The notes below the pieces were generated by a model, which worked only from the letters and a program-made list of their open reading frames with translations, had not been told where the DNA came from and did no database searches. Shown piece after piece: positions 19,382-27,320 of a DNA stretch of 64,000 nucleotides. Position 1 is the first letter of the stretch. The number at the start of each line of letters is the position of its first letter. A program made the position numbers and the translations under genes. This stretch comes from Fibrobacter sp. (GTDB lineage Bacteria; Fibrobacterota; Fibrobacteria; Fibrobacterales; Fibrobacteraceae): the NCBI GenBank assembly GCA_024399015.1, contig JAKSIC010000008.1, positions 60,757 through 124,756 of the forward strand. The letters run 5' to 3'.

Positions 19382-21394
19382 ATGCATTTTCATGGAAAAT
19401 TGGCGTTTTTGACAGCTACCGTGGCCGTTTTGGGCTGCGGAACAGCCAATGCGCAGACCAAGGTTACCGTTGATCCCGGTAAAAAGTATCAGATTTTTGA
19501 AGGTTGGGGCACAAGCCTTTGCTGGTGGGCTGTTCTTGCCGGCAAGTGGAGCGAAGCAAACTACCTCAAGTTGGTAAACGCCATCGCCGATCCGGATTCG
19601 GGCCTAGGTTACAACATTTTCCGCTACAACATCGGCGGGGGAGACCAGCCGGGCCATAACCATTTGACTAAAGGCGATGGGGGCGGAGCCGTTCCCGGCT
19701 ACAAGCCTACGGAAAACGGCGCCTACGACTGGACTGCAGACCAGAGCCAGCGTAACATTTTGTTCGCATTGAACAAGAAAGTCAAGAATCCCATCTACGA
19801 AGCATTTTCCAATTCCCCTCCCTGGTGGATGACCAACAGCGGTTGCGTTGCCGGCGGCAAGAACGGTGCCGACAACCTGAAGTCCGACTACTTTGACGAT
19901 TTCGCCGACTACCTTTCCGAAGTGGCTTTGCATTTCAAGAAGGAATGGGGCATCACCTTCCGCACGGTGGAACCTTTCAACGAACCTAGCGCTGGCTGGT
20001 GGGCCGAAAACAAGGACCAGGAAGGGTGCGGCTTTAAGAACAATCAGTCCGGCATGATCGAAGAACTGGGAAAGGCTCTAAAGAAGAAAGGCCTGTTTCC
20101 GGAAACTTCTGTGAGTGCAGCCGACGAATCCAACATCGGAGACGCACTGAACCAGTTTAATAAGTACAGTGCCGAAGCCAAGTCCTACATGTTCCAGGTG
20201 AATACTCATAGCTATTCCGGCTATGATTCCCGCGGAAAACTTTATAACGCCGCCTTCGGTGCCGACAAGAGAATTTGGCAGTCCGAATCCGGCCCCCTCC
20301 ATCGCAGCGGCGATCTGGATATTACCCTCTGGATGGCAGACGTGATCCTCCACGACTTACGCGACATGAAGGCAAACGCGTGGGTGGATTGGCAGCTGGC
20401 AGACCCCGCCGAAAACTGGCACACTTTTGCCGCAAATCACAAGAGCCAAAGTTTTACCAAGGCTCCGCGATTCTATATGCACGCCGCCTTCAGCCGCTTT
20501 ATTCGCCCCGGTTCCCGCTTTATTGATTCCGACAAGGACAACACGCTGGCCGCCATCCGCGAAGACGGTTCTTTGGTACTTGTAGTGCTGAATACTAGCG
20601 GCTCTGCCGCCAAGTACAGCTTCGACTTGAGCAAGTTTGACACCGTTGGAAGCAAGGTGAAGGTACACCGCTTTACGCTGCCCGCCGCTTTGAAAGCCGA
20701 TGCCGACATTTCTGTGACCGGCAAGAGTTTTGACATCAATGTTGGCGCAATGTCCATGGTCTCTATGGTTGTAGATGGCGTCAAGGGGGAAGGCACCTGC
20801 ACTACAGAGACCATCGTTCCCTACGTAAAGATTCACGATGGCGGATGGAATGAAACCACAGACGTCACCGTCAATCCGGGCGATTCCCTCGTCATTGGCC
20901 CTCATCCGTGGGATGGTGGCCGCTGGGTATGGCGCGGTCCCAACGACTTCTATCAAGTGGGGCGCGAAGTCCGCTTCAAGAATATGCAGTGGCAATCCAG
21001 CGGAATTTATAAGGCAACGTTCAACAACGGCGCCGGCTGCGAAAATTCTGTAAGCATCAAGGTTGTAGTAAACGATCCGGACCATCCTTATGTGGAGCCC
21101 GTTGAACCGGACACGACTCAGGACACCACCAAGCGAGATACAATTGATCAGGCGATTAGGGTAGGGACTGTCCCCGCGCTAGTATCCGTCACCCGCCTCG
21201 GAAACGATTTGCAAATTTTCGCTCCTGCACGTCCCATGACGCTGACTATCCACGACCTCCAAGGAGTTCTGCTACTGCGTCGCCAAATCAATGGCCCCGC
21301 CACTGTGCCCGTCAGCGCGTTCTCTCGCAAAGGCTACATCGTCCGCCTCACTGACCTCCGTGGGAAAACTCAGTTCATAAAACTGTTTAAGTAA
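19382..21394 (+). CDS. Secreted GH30 family glycosidase (glucuronoxylanase/xylanase type)
   Basis: A 670-residue exported enzyme. The signal region contains both a possible lipobox (AVLGC) and a type I site (ANA-QT). The GH30 (beta/alpha)8 domain covers about residues 26-480 with its side beta-sheet; the acid/base is Glu201 in VEPFNEPSAGWW and the nucleophile is Glu302 in IWQSESGPL. Residues about 490-580 are the same DGGWNETTDVTVNPGDS / GPHPWDGGRWVWRG domain as in the divergent GH43. The C-terminus (LTIHDLQGVLLLRRQ ... YIVRLTDLRGKTQFIKLFK) is a likely type IX sorting domain. The family includes xylanases that recognise glucuronic acid side chains, and glucosidases. ATG at 19382 is preceded by GGAG and gives the clean signal peptide. 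Confidence 0.87.
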   Translation: MHFHGKLAFLTATVAVLGCGTANAQTKVTVDPGKKYQIFEGWGTSLCWWAVLAGKWSEANYLKLVNAIADPDSGLGYNIFRYNIGGGDQPGHNHLTKGDGGGAVPGYKPTENGAYDWTADQSQRNILFALNKKVKNPIYEAFSNSPPWWMTNSGCVAGGKNGADNLKSDYFDDFADYLSEVALHFKKEWGITFRTVEPFNEPSAGWWAENKDQEGCGFKNNQSGMIEELGKALKKKGLFPETSVSAADESNIGDALNQFNKYSAEAKSYMFQVNTHSYSGYDSRGKLYNAAFGADKRIWQSESGPLHRSGDLDITLWMADVILHDLRDMKANAWVDWQLADPAENWHTFAANHKSQSFTKAPRFYMHAAFSRFIRPGSRFIDSDKDNTLAAIREDGSLVLVVLNTSGSAAKYSFDLSKFDTVGSKVKVHRFTLPAALKADADISVTGKSFDINVGAMSMVSMVVDGVKGEGTCTTETIVPYVKIHDGGWNETTDVTVNPGDSLVIGPHPWDGGRWVWRGPNDFYQVGREVRFKNMQWQSSGIYKATFNNGAGCENSVSIKVVVNDPDHPYVEPVEPDTTQDTTKRDTIDQAIRVGTVPALVSVTRLGNDLQIFAPARPMTLTIHDLQGVLLLRRQINGPATVPVSAFSRKGYIVRLTDLRGKTQFIKLFK

Positions 21395-21417
21395 AAATTG
21401 ATAAAAAACCGCAAAAA

Positions 21418-21454
21418 TAAAAAGGCCCCAGGATTTCTCCCGGAGCCTTTTTTG
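21418..21454. terminator. Bidirectional terminator between GH30 and the flavoprotein gene
   Basis: AAAGGC (21421-21426) pairs with GCCTTT (21445-21450), with two further short pairings inside. Runs of A on the left and T on the right let it work for both convergent genes. Confidence 0.75.
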
Positions 21455-21455
21455 T

Positions 21456-22028
21456 CTAAAGCTTTCTTGCAATCTTTTTGCACTTCGCAATTTCTCGGGC
21501 GGTTACCCCTTGTTTCATATGGGTACCGCCTTTTTGCATCACGCCCATAATCTTGAAACCGCTCCAGCCAATCACTTCCTTGATGGCACGGACTGCACCC
21601 GCCGACTGTTTAAAGAGAATGTTGAAAGGCCACGGGGTGGTGCTGGTGCTTACAATGATTGCCCGCTTACCCTTCAGCAAAGGCTTCGGGAATCCGTGGG
21701 AACTGTCGTCCAGCATTCCGTAGGCCATTCTGTCGAACAAGATCTTCAGCTGGCCCGTCATATTTCCCCAGTAGCAGGGAGAGCCAACAATGAGCCCGTC
21801 GCACTCCTGAAGCAATTTCATCACCCGTTGGGAATCGTCTTCCGCCAGCACGCACTTCTTGGCGCTGCGGCATTTCATGCACCCAATGCAGGGTCGAACC
21901 TGCAACTTGCAAACATCAATAAATTCCACCTGGTCGCCGCGGGCCTGCAATTCCTCTTGCATAGCGCAGAGCATCTGGCTGATGTTGCCCTTAGGGCGGG
22001 GACTAGCATTTAAAACAACAACTTTCAT
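21456..22028 (-). CDS. Iron-sulfur flavoprotein (NADPH-dependent FMN reductase family)
   Basis: A 190-residue flavodoxin-fold protein. The N-terminal VVVLNASPRPKGNISQML is the FMN phosphate loop. The compact cysteine motif Cys47-x2-Cys50-x2-Cys53-x5-Cys59 (RPCIGCMKCRSAKKC) is the pattern of Isf-type iron-sulfur flavoproteins, which hold a 4Fe-4S cluster beside FMN and pass electrons. The later VGSPCYWGNMTGQLKILFDR is the typical flavin-isoalloxazine segment. It starts 48 bp after the radical SAM gene on the same strand and has its own downstream terminator, so it is probably the third gene of that operon. An electron-donor role for the radical SAM enzyme is an attractive inference; a general reductase role is the alternative. 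Confidence 0.85.
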   Translation of the reverse strand: MKVVVLNASPRPKGNISQMLCAMQEELQARGDQVEFIDVCKLQVRPCIGCMKCRSAKKCVLAEDDSQRVMKLLQECDGLIVGSPCYWGNMTGQLKILFDRMAYGMLDDSSHGFPKPLLKGKRAIIVSTSTTPWPFNILFKQSAGAVRAIKEVIGWSGFKIMGVMQKGGTHMKQGVTAREIAKCKKIARKL

Positions 22029-22076
22029 ATTACCTCAAGTTTAACAATTGTTAAACACCGAGGGAAGCAAAAAGTG

Positions 22077-23180
22077 TTACTTAATATCATCGTTGTCAAT
22101 CTTGCAGACGATTTCGTCGCAGATTTCGGTGAGCATGCGTTCGTGGGTGCAGACTTCCGCGGAAACACCTTCAATAGATCCCGTGGTGTAAAATGAAGTG
22201 CAGGCGCATTCGTGAGCCACGCAGCGGTGCTTAATGGCACAACCTTCGCATTCCTGTTTGTCGTGATCCAAGAAGTCGCGAATCTTGTTGCATTCCGCCT
22301 CGTCGAAGCCGGTAAACACATTGCCCTGAACGTAGGGCGCATTTTCCTTGGAAGAAATAAAGCGGGTGCAGGGGAAAATGTTTCCGTTGGTGGATACGCC
22401 CATGGCTCCATTATAAACGTGGCAGGAATACTGACGGAATCTCAAATCCTGCAAACGGAGCTTAATCTTGTCCTGGATAGTCCCCAGGAAAAACTTGTTA
22501 CCGGCCTTGCGGCATTCCAGCCAGTACAAAGCCATCTTCTGATATTCCAGAGCAAGCTTGTCAAAATCTTCACCAGTCCAATTTCCATCGAAGTCGATGC
22601 TGGTGGTCATGTTGTTGAAGCCCTGCTCATGAATCCATTTTACCGCCTCGGTCAGATGGGGCACATGCTCCCGGGTCACGGTGCAAAGTGCCACCGTATT
22701 CATTTTGGAGAGGCGGGGGAGGTGCTTGTACATGGATTCAAAGCTGCCTGCGTCACCCACCGTACGGCGGGAAATGTTATGCTGGTAGGCAGGCCCGTCC
22801 ACAGAAATGTACATGCGGAACCTTTCCTTTTCACAAAAGTCCAGCATCTTGTCGTCGAGCAAAGTGCCGTTGGTATTGATAGCAAAACGCAAAACAAAAT
22901 CTTCAGAAGCCGCGCCACGGTCTATGGCCTCGGCGACCATGGCCTTTGCCAAATCCACGCCCTTGTAGATAGCCTCCTTACGGAGCAAAGGTTCACCACC
23001 AAAGAAGGTGATATTCATGTATTGCTGTTTAAAGAAAAGCGTACGCTCCAGGCAAAGCCTGATGGCCGCTTCCATAATGGAATCGTCCATCACCGTGGCC
23101 CGATCGCTCTGGGAATCCTTGTAATAACAATAAGAGCAGCGTAGGTTACACTGCTCCGTAAGGCAAAGCACTAAGTTCAT
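22077..23180 (-). CDS. Radical SAM/SPASM peptide- or protein-modifying enzyme
   Basis: A 367-residue radical SAM enzyme. The SAM-binding cluster motif is Cys11-x3-Cys15-x2-Cys18 (CNLRCSYCYY), followed by FFGGEPLL, the GGE motif. The C-terminal region has Cys-rich segments: CHVYNGAMGVSTNGNIFPC, then CEGCAIKHRCVAHECAC and a last Cys near AEVCTHE. This is the SPASM layout with two auxiliary iron-sulfur clusters, as in enzymes such as anSME and maturases of ribosomal peptides. Its start overlaps the stop of the upstream lipoprotein gene in ATGA, a sign of translational coupling and a strong hint that the lipoprotein is its substrate. The alternative is an anaerobic sulfatase maturase, but no sulfatase is visible nearby. 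The chemistry performed is unknown. Confidence 0.88.
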   Translation of the reverse strand: MNLVLCLTEQCNLRCSYCYYKDSQSDRATVMDDSIMEAAIRLCLERTLFFKQQYMNITFFGGEPLLRKEAIYKGVDLAKAMVAEAIDRGAASEDFVLRFAINTNGTLLDDKMLDFCEKERFRMYISVDGPAYQHNISRRTVGDAGSFESMYKHLPRLSKMNTVALCTVTREHVPHLTEAVKWIHEQGFNNMTTSIDFDGNWTGEDFDKLALEYQKMALYWLECRKAGNKFFLGTIQDKIKLRLQDLRFRQYSCHVYNGAMGVSTNGNIFPCTRFISSKENAPYVQGNVFTGFDEAECNKIRDFLDHDKQECEGCAIKHRCVAHECACTSFYTTGSIEGVSAEVCTHERMLTEICDEIVCKIDNDDIK

Positions 23181-23710
23181 ACATCCACGTCCGTAGACTC
23201 AAATGTAGTCACCATGCTGACAATCATGTTTTCAGGATCATTAGGATCCGGGCAAAGCCGCACGTTACTATCGCAGTCCGGCTTGGCTTCGGAGGAAGAA
23301 CTATTCAATTCCTCGGAAGAAGAACTAACGGGAACCAAAATCGGTTCAACAATAGGATCTATGTTAATGTTAACAACGCCAGCCGAGGGTTCTACAATGG
23401 GTCCTATAGGTTCTATAATCAGAGTGTCCACGGAGCTGGAGCTCTTGGGAATATCCACCACAACCTGACTGGAGGAAGAAACCCCTAATTGTTCAGGACC
23501 AACAACCGGATCACCTGCTTCTGGTTCAATAATTTCTTCTGGATTCGGAGTTACATTCTCTCGATTATTCTCATCCTCAGGGCCTGCAACATCACCACTA
23601 GAGCATGCCACCATACTTGTTGCGGCAACACCAATCAATGCTGCGACACTAGCCTTGACTGCAGAATTCCACTTGGAATCTTCGACAATTTTCTTCTTTT
23701 CAATTTTCAT
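23177..23710 (-). CDS. Lipoprotein with Ser4 linkers and (I/V)EP repeats; likely radical SAM substrate
   Basis: A 177-residue exported protein. The N-terminus is basic, then hydrophobic, with a lipobox at MVAC36. The mature part is acidic and built from short blocks: four SSSS runs (78-81, 90-93, 129-132, 137-140) separate segments rich in Ile/Val-Glu-Pro (EEIIEPEAGDP, LIIEPIGPIVEPSAG, IDPIVEPILVPV). After the last Ser run comes a compact C-terminal stretch with two Cys (KPDCDSNVRLCPDPNDPEN) and the end MIVSMVTTFESTDVDV. I recognise no family. ATG at 23710 has TTAGGAG upstream and gives a proper signal peptide. Its stop overlaps the radical SAM start. The C-terminal 35 residues or the IEP blocks are the candidate modification sites; this is inference. 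Confidence 0.75.
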   Translation of the reverse strand: MKIEKKKIVEDSKWNSAVKASVAALIGVAATSMVACSSGDVAGPEDENNRENVTPNPEEIIEPEAGDPVVGPEQLGVSSSSQVVVDIPKSSSSVDTLIIEPIGPIVEPSAGVVNINIDPIVEPILVPVSSSSEELNSSSSEAKPDCDSNVRLCPDPNDPENMIVSMVTTFESTDVDV

Positions 23711-23835
23711 AAAGGAATCTCCTAACCGTTTCTGCAATCAAAATAGATTTTCCCAAATCATTCGCAATTCAAAAATAGCGCTTTTTAGGGCACTTTTTTC
23801 AACAAATTATCAATTTGCAAAAAAATGTGATTCTG

Positions 23836-23867
23836 TATAGAACAAATTGTTTCTTATATAGAACAAA
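23836..23867. repeat. TATAGAACAAA direct repeat, 21 bp apart
   Basis: TATAGAACAAA occurs at 23836-23846 and 23857-23867, 21 bp start to start (two helical turns). GAACAAATTGTTTC between them is itself nearly palindromic. It lies upstream of the lipoprotein-radical SAM operon and downstream of dnaJ. Confidence 0.4.
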
Positions 23868-23871
23868 ACAT

Positions 23872-23906
23872 AAAAAAGAGATCCCGGCGCAAAGGCCGGG
23901 ATGACA
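23872..23906 (-). terminator. dnaJ terminator formed by a dispersed palindromic repeat
   Basis: ATCCCGGC (23881-23888) pairs with GCCGGGAT (23895-23902); on the minus strand T6 follows at 23877-23872. The sequence GAGATCCCGGC...GCCGGGATGACA closely matches a second copy at 48269-48295, so a dispersed repeat appears to serve as the terminator. Confidence 0.7.
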
Positions 23907-23932
23907 TGATAATCCTACTCGGGGACTTTTAA

Positions 23933-25078
23933 CTATTTAAACAGGTTCTTCATCTTTTCAAGGAAGGATTCTTCCTGGGCGGTTTCCTTATCCTTGCGGA
24001 GTTCGGCCAGCTTCTGGTAGAGTTCCTTTTCTTCTCTGGAAAGATCCTTCGGGATTTCCACGCCAATTTCAACGTAGAGGCTACCGCGGTCACCACGCTT
24101 GTTCAGCGGGTACAGGCCCTGTTCACGGAGGCGCAGGATGCTGCCAGCCTGAGTGCCGGCTGCAATCTTGATCTGCACTTCGTCTCCATCCAGAGTAGGA
24201 ATGCGCTGGGTGCCGCCGAGAACCAAGCGATGTACGGGAACCTTCACTTCACAGTGCAGGTCGTCGCCTTCGCGGGTGTAGAAATCATCGGGCTTTTCGG
24301 TTACGACGGCAAGCAAGTCACCGCATGCACCGCCACGAGGACCGCAGTTACCTTCACCACGAAGGTTCAGGTACTGGCCTTCGGAAACGCCAGCCGGAAT
24401 CTTGATGGAAATTTCTTCGGTTTCCTGCACACGACCTTCGCCGCGGCAGTTGGAGCAAGGCTTTGCAATGACTTCGCCCATACCGTTACAAGTGGGGCAG
24501 GCACTTTCAGAAATCATCTGGAAGAAGCCACCCGTCGCACGGCGCACTCGGCCGGTGCCATGGCAAGTGCTACATTCGGTAACGTTTTCGCCACCCTTGC
24601 CGTTACATTCGGTACAGGGAGTATAACGCTTCAGGCGAACCTTCTTGGTGCAACCTTCGAAGATTTCCTTAAAGCTGAGGGCTACCTTGATCTGCAAATC
24701 GTTTCCGCGGGGAGGGCCTGCCTTACGGCTGCGACCGCCACGACCACCGCCAAAACCAAAGCCACCGCCAAAGATATCGCCGAACTGGCTGAAAATGTCT
24801 TCGAAGCTTCCGAAGCCACCGCCGCCAAATCCGCCACCGCCGAAACCGCCACCAGGTGCGTTAAAGCCAAACTGGTCGTAGTTCTTGCGCTTTTCAGGAT
24901 TGGAGAGCACGTCGTAAGCTTCTGCAGCTTCCTTGAACTTTTCTTCGGCTTCCTTGTCACCCGGGTTCTTGTCCGGATGGTACTTAATGGCAAGCTTCTT
25001 ATAAGCGTGCTTGATTTCGTCAGCACTTGCGTCCTTACCGACGCCTAGAACTTCGTAATAATCTCTTTTATCTGCCAT
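23933..25078 (-). CDS. dnaJ: Chaperone DnaJ (Hsp40)
   Basis: A 381-residue type I J-protein that delivers clients to DnaK and stimulates its ATPase. The J domain has YHPDKNPGD (HPD motif near residue 33). A long Gly/Phe-rich region follows ([12 protein letters not shown]). The zinc-binding domain has all four CxxCxGxG repeats: [24 protein letters not shown] and CSNCRGEG. The C-terminal substrate domain is complete. ATG at 25078 is preceded by GGGAGG; an in-frame codon six residues upstream is less likely. dnaK lies upstream but has its own terminator, and a -10-like TATACT (minus, about 25119-25124) lies after that terminator, so dnaJ probably has an independent promoter. Confidence 0.97.
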   Translation of the reverse strand: MADKRDYYEVLGVGKDASADEIKHAYKKLAIKYHPDKNPGDKEAEEKFKEAAEAYDVLSNPEKRKNYDQFGFNAPGGGFGGGGFGGGGFGSFEDIFSQFGDIFGGGFGFGGGRGGRSRKAGPPRGNDLQIKVALSFKEIFEGCTKKVRLKRYTPCTECNGKGGENVTECSTCHGTGRVRRATGGFFQMISESACPTCNGMGEVIAKPCSNCRGEGRVQETEEISIKIPAGVSEGQYLNLRGEGNCGPRGGACGDLLAVVTEKPDDFYTREGDDLHCEVKVPVHRLVLGGTQRIPTLDGDEVQIKIAAGTQAGSILRLREQGLYPLNKRGDRGSLYVEIGVEIPKDLSREEKELYQKLAELRKDKETAQEESFLEKMKNLFK

Positions 25079-25137
25079 TGTTGCCCTCCCGGGCAATTAG
25101 TAAACAGTAAACAGTGGTTAGTATACAGTTTTTACGC

Positions 25138-25171
25138 AAAAAAGGATTGCCCATATTTCGGGCGAATCCTT
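25138..25171 (-). terminator. dnaK terminator
   Basis: On the minus strand AAGGATT-GCCC pairs with GGGC-AATCCTT (25142-25171) and T6 follows. Tandem copies of ACCACTAA at about 25207-25228 lie just before it, next to the dnaK stop. Confidence 0.75.
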
Positions 25172-25231
25172 ATCTGCATGGGTTGCGGCAAATGATTAGC
25201 GATCTAATCACTAACCACTAACCACTAATCA

Positions 25232-27133
25232 TTAGTCAACGACTTCAGCGTCGACAACTTCCGGACCGTCGCCCTTCTTTTCGGACTTCGGCTGTTCAGA
25301 AGCGCCCGGCTGAGGACCCGGCTGAGCCTGGTTTGCACCGGCAGCCTGAGCCATGGAGGAGATCATGCCCTGGAGCTTGTCCATAGCGGCCTTGATTTCT
25401 TCCTTGGTACCGTTGTCCTTCTTGTCCTTGATTTCCTGGATAGCAGCTTCCAGCTGAGCCTTGGTGTCGGCAGGCAGCTTGTCGCCGAATTCCTTGATCT
25501 GGCCTTCAGCCTGGTATGCCATCTGTTCGGCCTGGTTCTTGACGTCTACCAGTTCGCGCTGTTCCTTATCCTTGGCAGCGTTGGCTTCGGCATCCTTCAC
25601 CATCTTGTTGATTTCGTCTTCGGAGAGGCCACTGGAGGAAGTAATCTTGATGGACTGTTCCTTACCGGTTTCCTTGTCCTTAGCAGAAACGTGGACGATG
25701 CCGTTGGCGTCGATGTCGAAGGTCACTTCGATCTGAGGAACGCCGCGGGGCTTCTTCGGCAGGTCGGTGAGGTCGAACTTACCGAGGGTACGGTTGTCGC
25801 GAGCAAATTCACGTTCACCCTGGAGAACATGGATGGTCACTGCCGGCTGGTTGTCTTCGGCGGTAGAGAACACCTGGCTCTTCTTGGTAGGAATGGTGGT
25901 GTTACGGTCAATGAGCTTGGTCATGACGCCACCGAGAGTTTCGATACCCAGAGAAAGCGGGGTCACGTCGAGGAGCAAAACGTCCTTCACAGCGGAGTCG
26001 CCGCTAAGAACTGCGCCCTGAACTGCAGCACCGATTGCCACAACTTCGTCGGGGTTCACAGTCTTGTTGGGTTCCTTGCCGAAGTACTTCTTCACAGCTT
26101 CCTGAACGGCCGGAATACGGGTAGAACCACCAACCAGGATCACTTCGTCGATTTCAGACAGAGACAGGCCAGAGTCGGCGATAGCCTTGCGGCAGGGTTC
26201 CATGGAACGTTCAACAAGGTGAGCGGTCAGCTGGTCGAACTTTGCACGGCTGAGGGTCAGGTCCAAGTGCTTGGGGCCAGTTGCGTCAGCGGTGATGAAG
26301 GGGAGGTTGATGTTGGTAGAAGTGGTAGCAGAAAGGTCAATCTTTGCTTTTTCAGCAGCGTCCTTCAAACGCTGGAGAGCCATCTTGTCCTTCTTCAGGT
26401 CGATAGACGGATTTTCCTTCTTGAATTCGTCGTTGATCCAGTCGATGATCACTTCGTCGAAGTTGTCACCACCAAGCATGGTGTCACCGTTGGTGGACTT
26501 CACGGAGAACATACCGTCGTCGATTTCCAGGATGGAGATATCGAAGGTACCACCACCAAGGTCATACACAGCAACCTTTTCGCTCTTCTTGGAGTCGAGG
26601 CCGTAGGCGAGTGCTGCAGCGGTCGGTTCGTTCACGATACGGAGAACTTCGAGGCCAGCAATCTTACCAGCGTCCTTGGTAGCCTGACGCTGAGCGTCGT
26701 TGAAGTAAGCCGGGACGGTGATCACAGCCTGGGAAACGGTTTCGCCCAGGTAGTCTTCAGCAATCTTCTTCATGGTCTGAAGAACTGCTGCGGAAATTTC
26801 AGGAGGAGCGAACTGCTTGTCGTCAATCTGCACGCGGATCGGATCGGAACCGGTACCAACGAGCTTGTACGGCATGTTCTTTTCCACAGCGGAGCATTCG
26901 CCAGCGGAGCGGCCCATGAAGCGCTTGATGGAGTAAATGGTCTTTTCGGGGTTGGTAATTGCCTGACGCTTAGCAACGTGGCCAACCAGACGTTCGCCAG
27001 TCTTGCCGAATGCGACGATAGACGGAGTAGTGCGGAAACCTTCTGCGTTTGCGATCACTACGGGCTTGCCACCTTCCATAACGGAAACGCAGCTGTTTGT
27101 TGTACCAAGGTCGATACCGATAATCTTGCTCAT
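25232..27133 (-). CDS. dnaK: Chaperone DnaK (Hsp70)
   Basis: A 633-residue ATP-dependent chaperone. The nucleotide-binding domain begins [18 protein letters not shown] and contains [16 protein letters not shown] and [13 protein letters not shown], the three Hsp70 signatures. The substrate-binding domain starts near the linker [16 protein letters not shown]. The lid ends in a Pro/Gln/Ala-rich tail and the usual acidic [14 protein letters not shown] lies eight bases before ATG. The upstream leader (27134-27281) holds a hairpin of TTTTTGTTTC and its complement but no CIRCE element, so HrcA control is not supported from sequence. grpE is on the same strand 2.4 kb upstream, separated by a GH43 gene. 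Confidence 0.98.
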   Translation of the reverse strand: MSKIIGIDLGTTNSCVSVMEGGKPVVIANAEGFRTTPSIVAFGKTGERLVGHVAKRQAITNPEKTIYSIKRFMGRSAGECSAVEKNMPYKLVGTGSDPIRVQIDDKQFAPPEISAAVLQTMKKIAEDYLGETVSQAVITVPAYFNDAQRQATKDAGKIAGLEVLRIVNEPTAAALAYGLDSKKSEKVAVYDLGGGTFDISILEIDDGMFSVKSTNGDTMLGGDNFDEVIIDWINDEFKKENPSIDLKKDKMALQRLKDAAEKAKIDLSATTSTNINLPFITADATGPKHLDLTLSRAKFDQLTAHLVERSMEPCRKAIADSGLSLSEIDEVILVGGSTRIPAVQEAVKKYFGKEPNKTVNPDEVVAIGAAVQGAVLSGDSAVKDVLLLDVTPLSLGIETLGGVMTKLIDRNTTIPTKKSQVFSTAEDNQPAVTIHVLQGEREFARDNRTLGKFDLTDLPKKPRGVPQIEVTFDIDANGIVHVSAKDKETGKEQSIKITSSSGLSEDEINKMVKDAEANAAKDKEQRELVDVKNQAEQMAYQAEGQIKEFGDKLPADTKAQLEAAIQEIKDKKDNGTKEEIKAAMDKLQGMISSMAQAAGANQAQPGPQPGASEQPKSEKKGDGPEVVDAEVVD

Positions 27134-27238
27134 TTTTGAGTCTCCTATTTAAATTCCTTCGGCGCATTCTTTGAATTTTGCGCCATTTTGTTTTCGCCGA
27201 ACATTAAGCAAAAGCCGTGCCAAATGCAAAAAAGAGCC

Positions 27239-27263
27239 TTTTTGTTTCGTTCTGAAACAAAAA
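27239..27263. other. 10-bp inverted repeat in the dnaK leader
   Basis: TTTTTGTTTC (27239-27248) and GAAACAAAAA (27254-27263) around a five-base loop. On the minus strand it is followed by GGCTCTTTTTT, so it could act as a weak terminator or attenuator before dnaK, or as an operator. Confidence 0.4.
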
Positions 27264-27281
27264 CAGTCCTTTAAAGCCCAC

Positions 27282-27315
27282 AAAAAAAGCCCTGTTTCAT
27301 TTTAGAACAGGGCTT
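27282..27315 (-). terminator. Terminator of the GH43-CBM6 gene
   Basis: On the minus strand AAGCCCTGTT pairs perfectly with AACAGGGCTT (27287-27315), followed by T7. This separates the GH43 gene from dnaK. Confidence 0.85.
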
Positions 27316-27320
27316 AAAGG

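Noticed and set aside
22077..23180. Anaerobic sulfatase-maturing enzyme
   Set aside because: The SPASM layout would allow it, but no sulfatase is in the window and the overlap with the lipoprotein gene points to another substrate.
27221..27320. Insertion sequence between GH43 and dnaK
   Set aside because: The inverted repeats are short terminator-type stems; no transposase or target duplication is visible.
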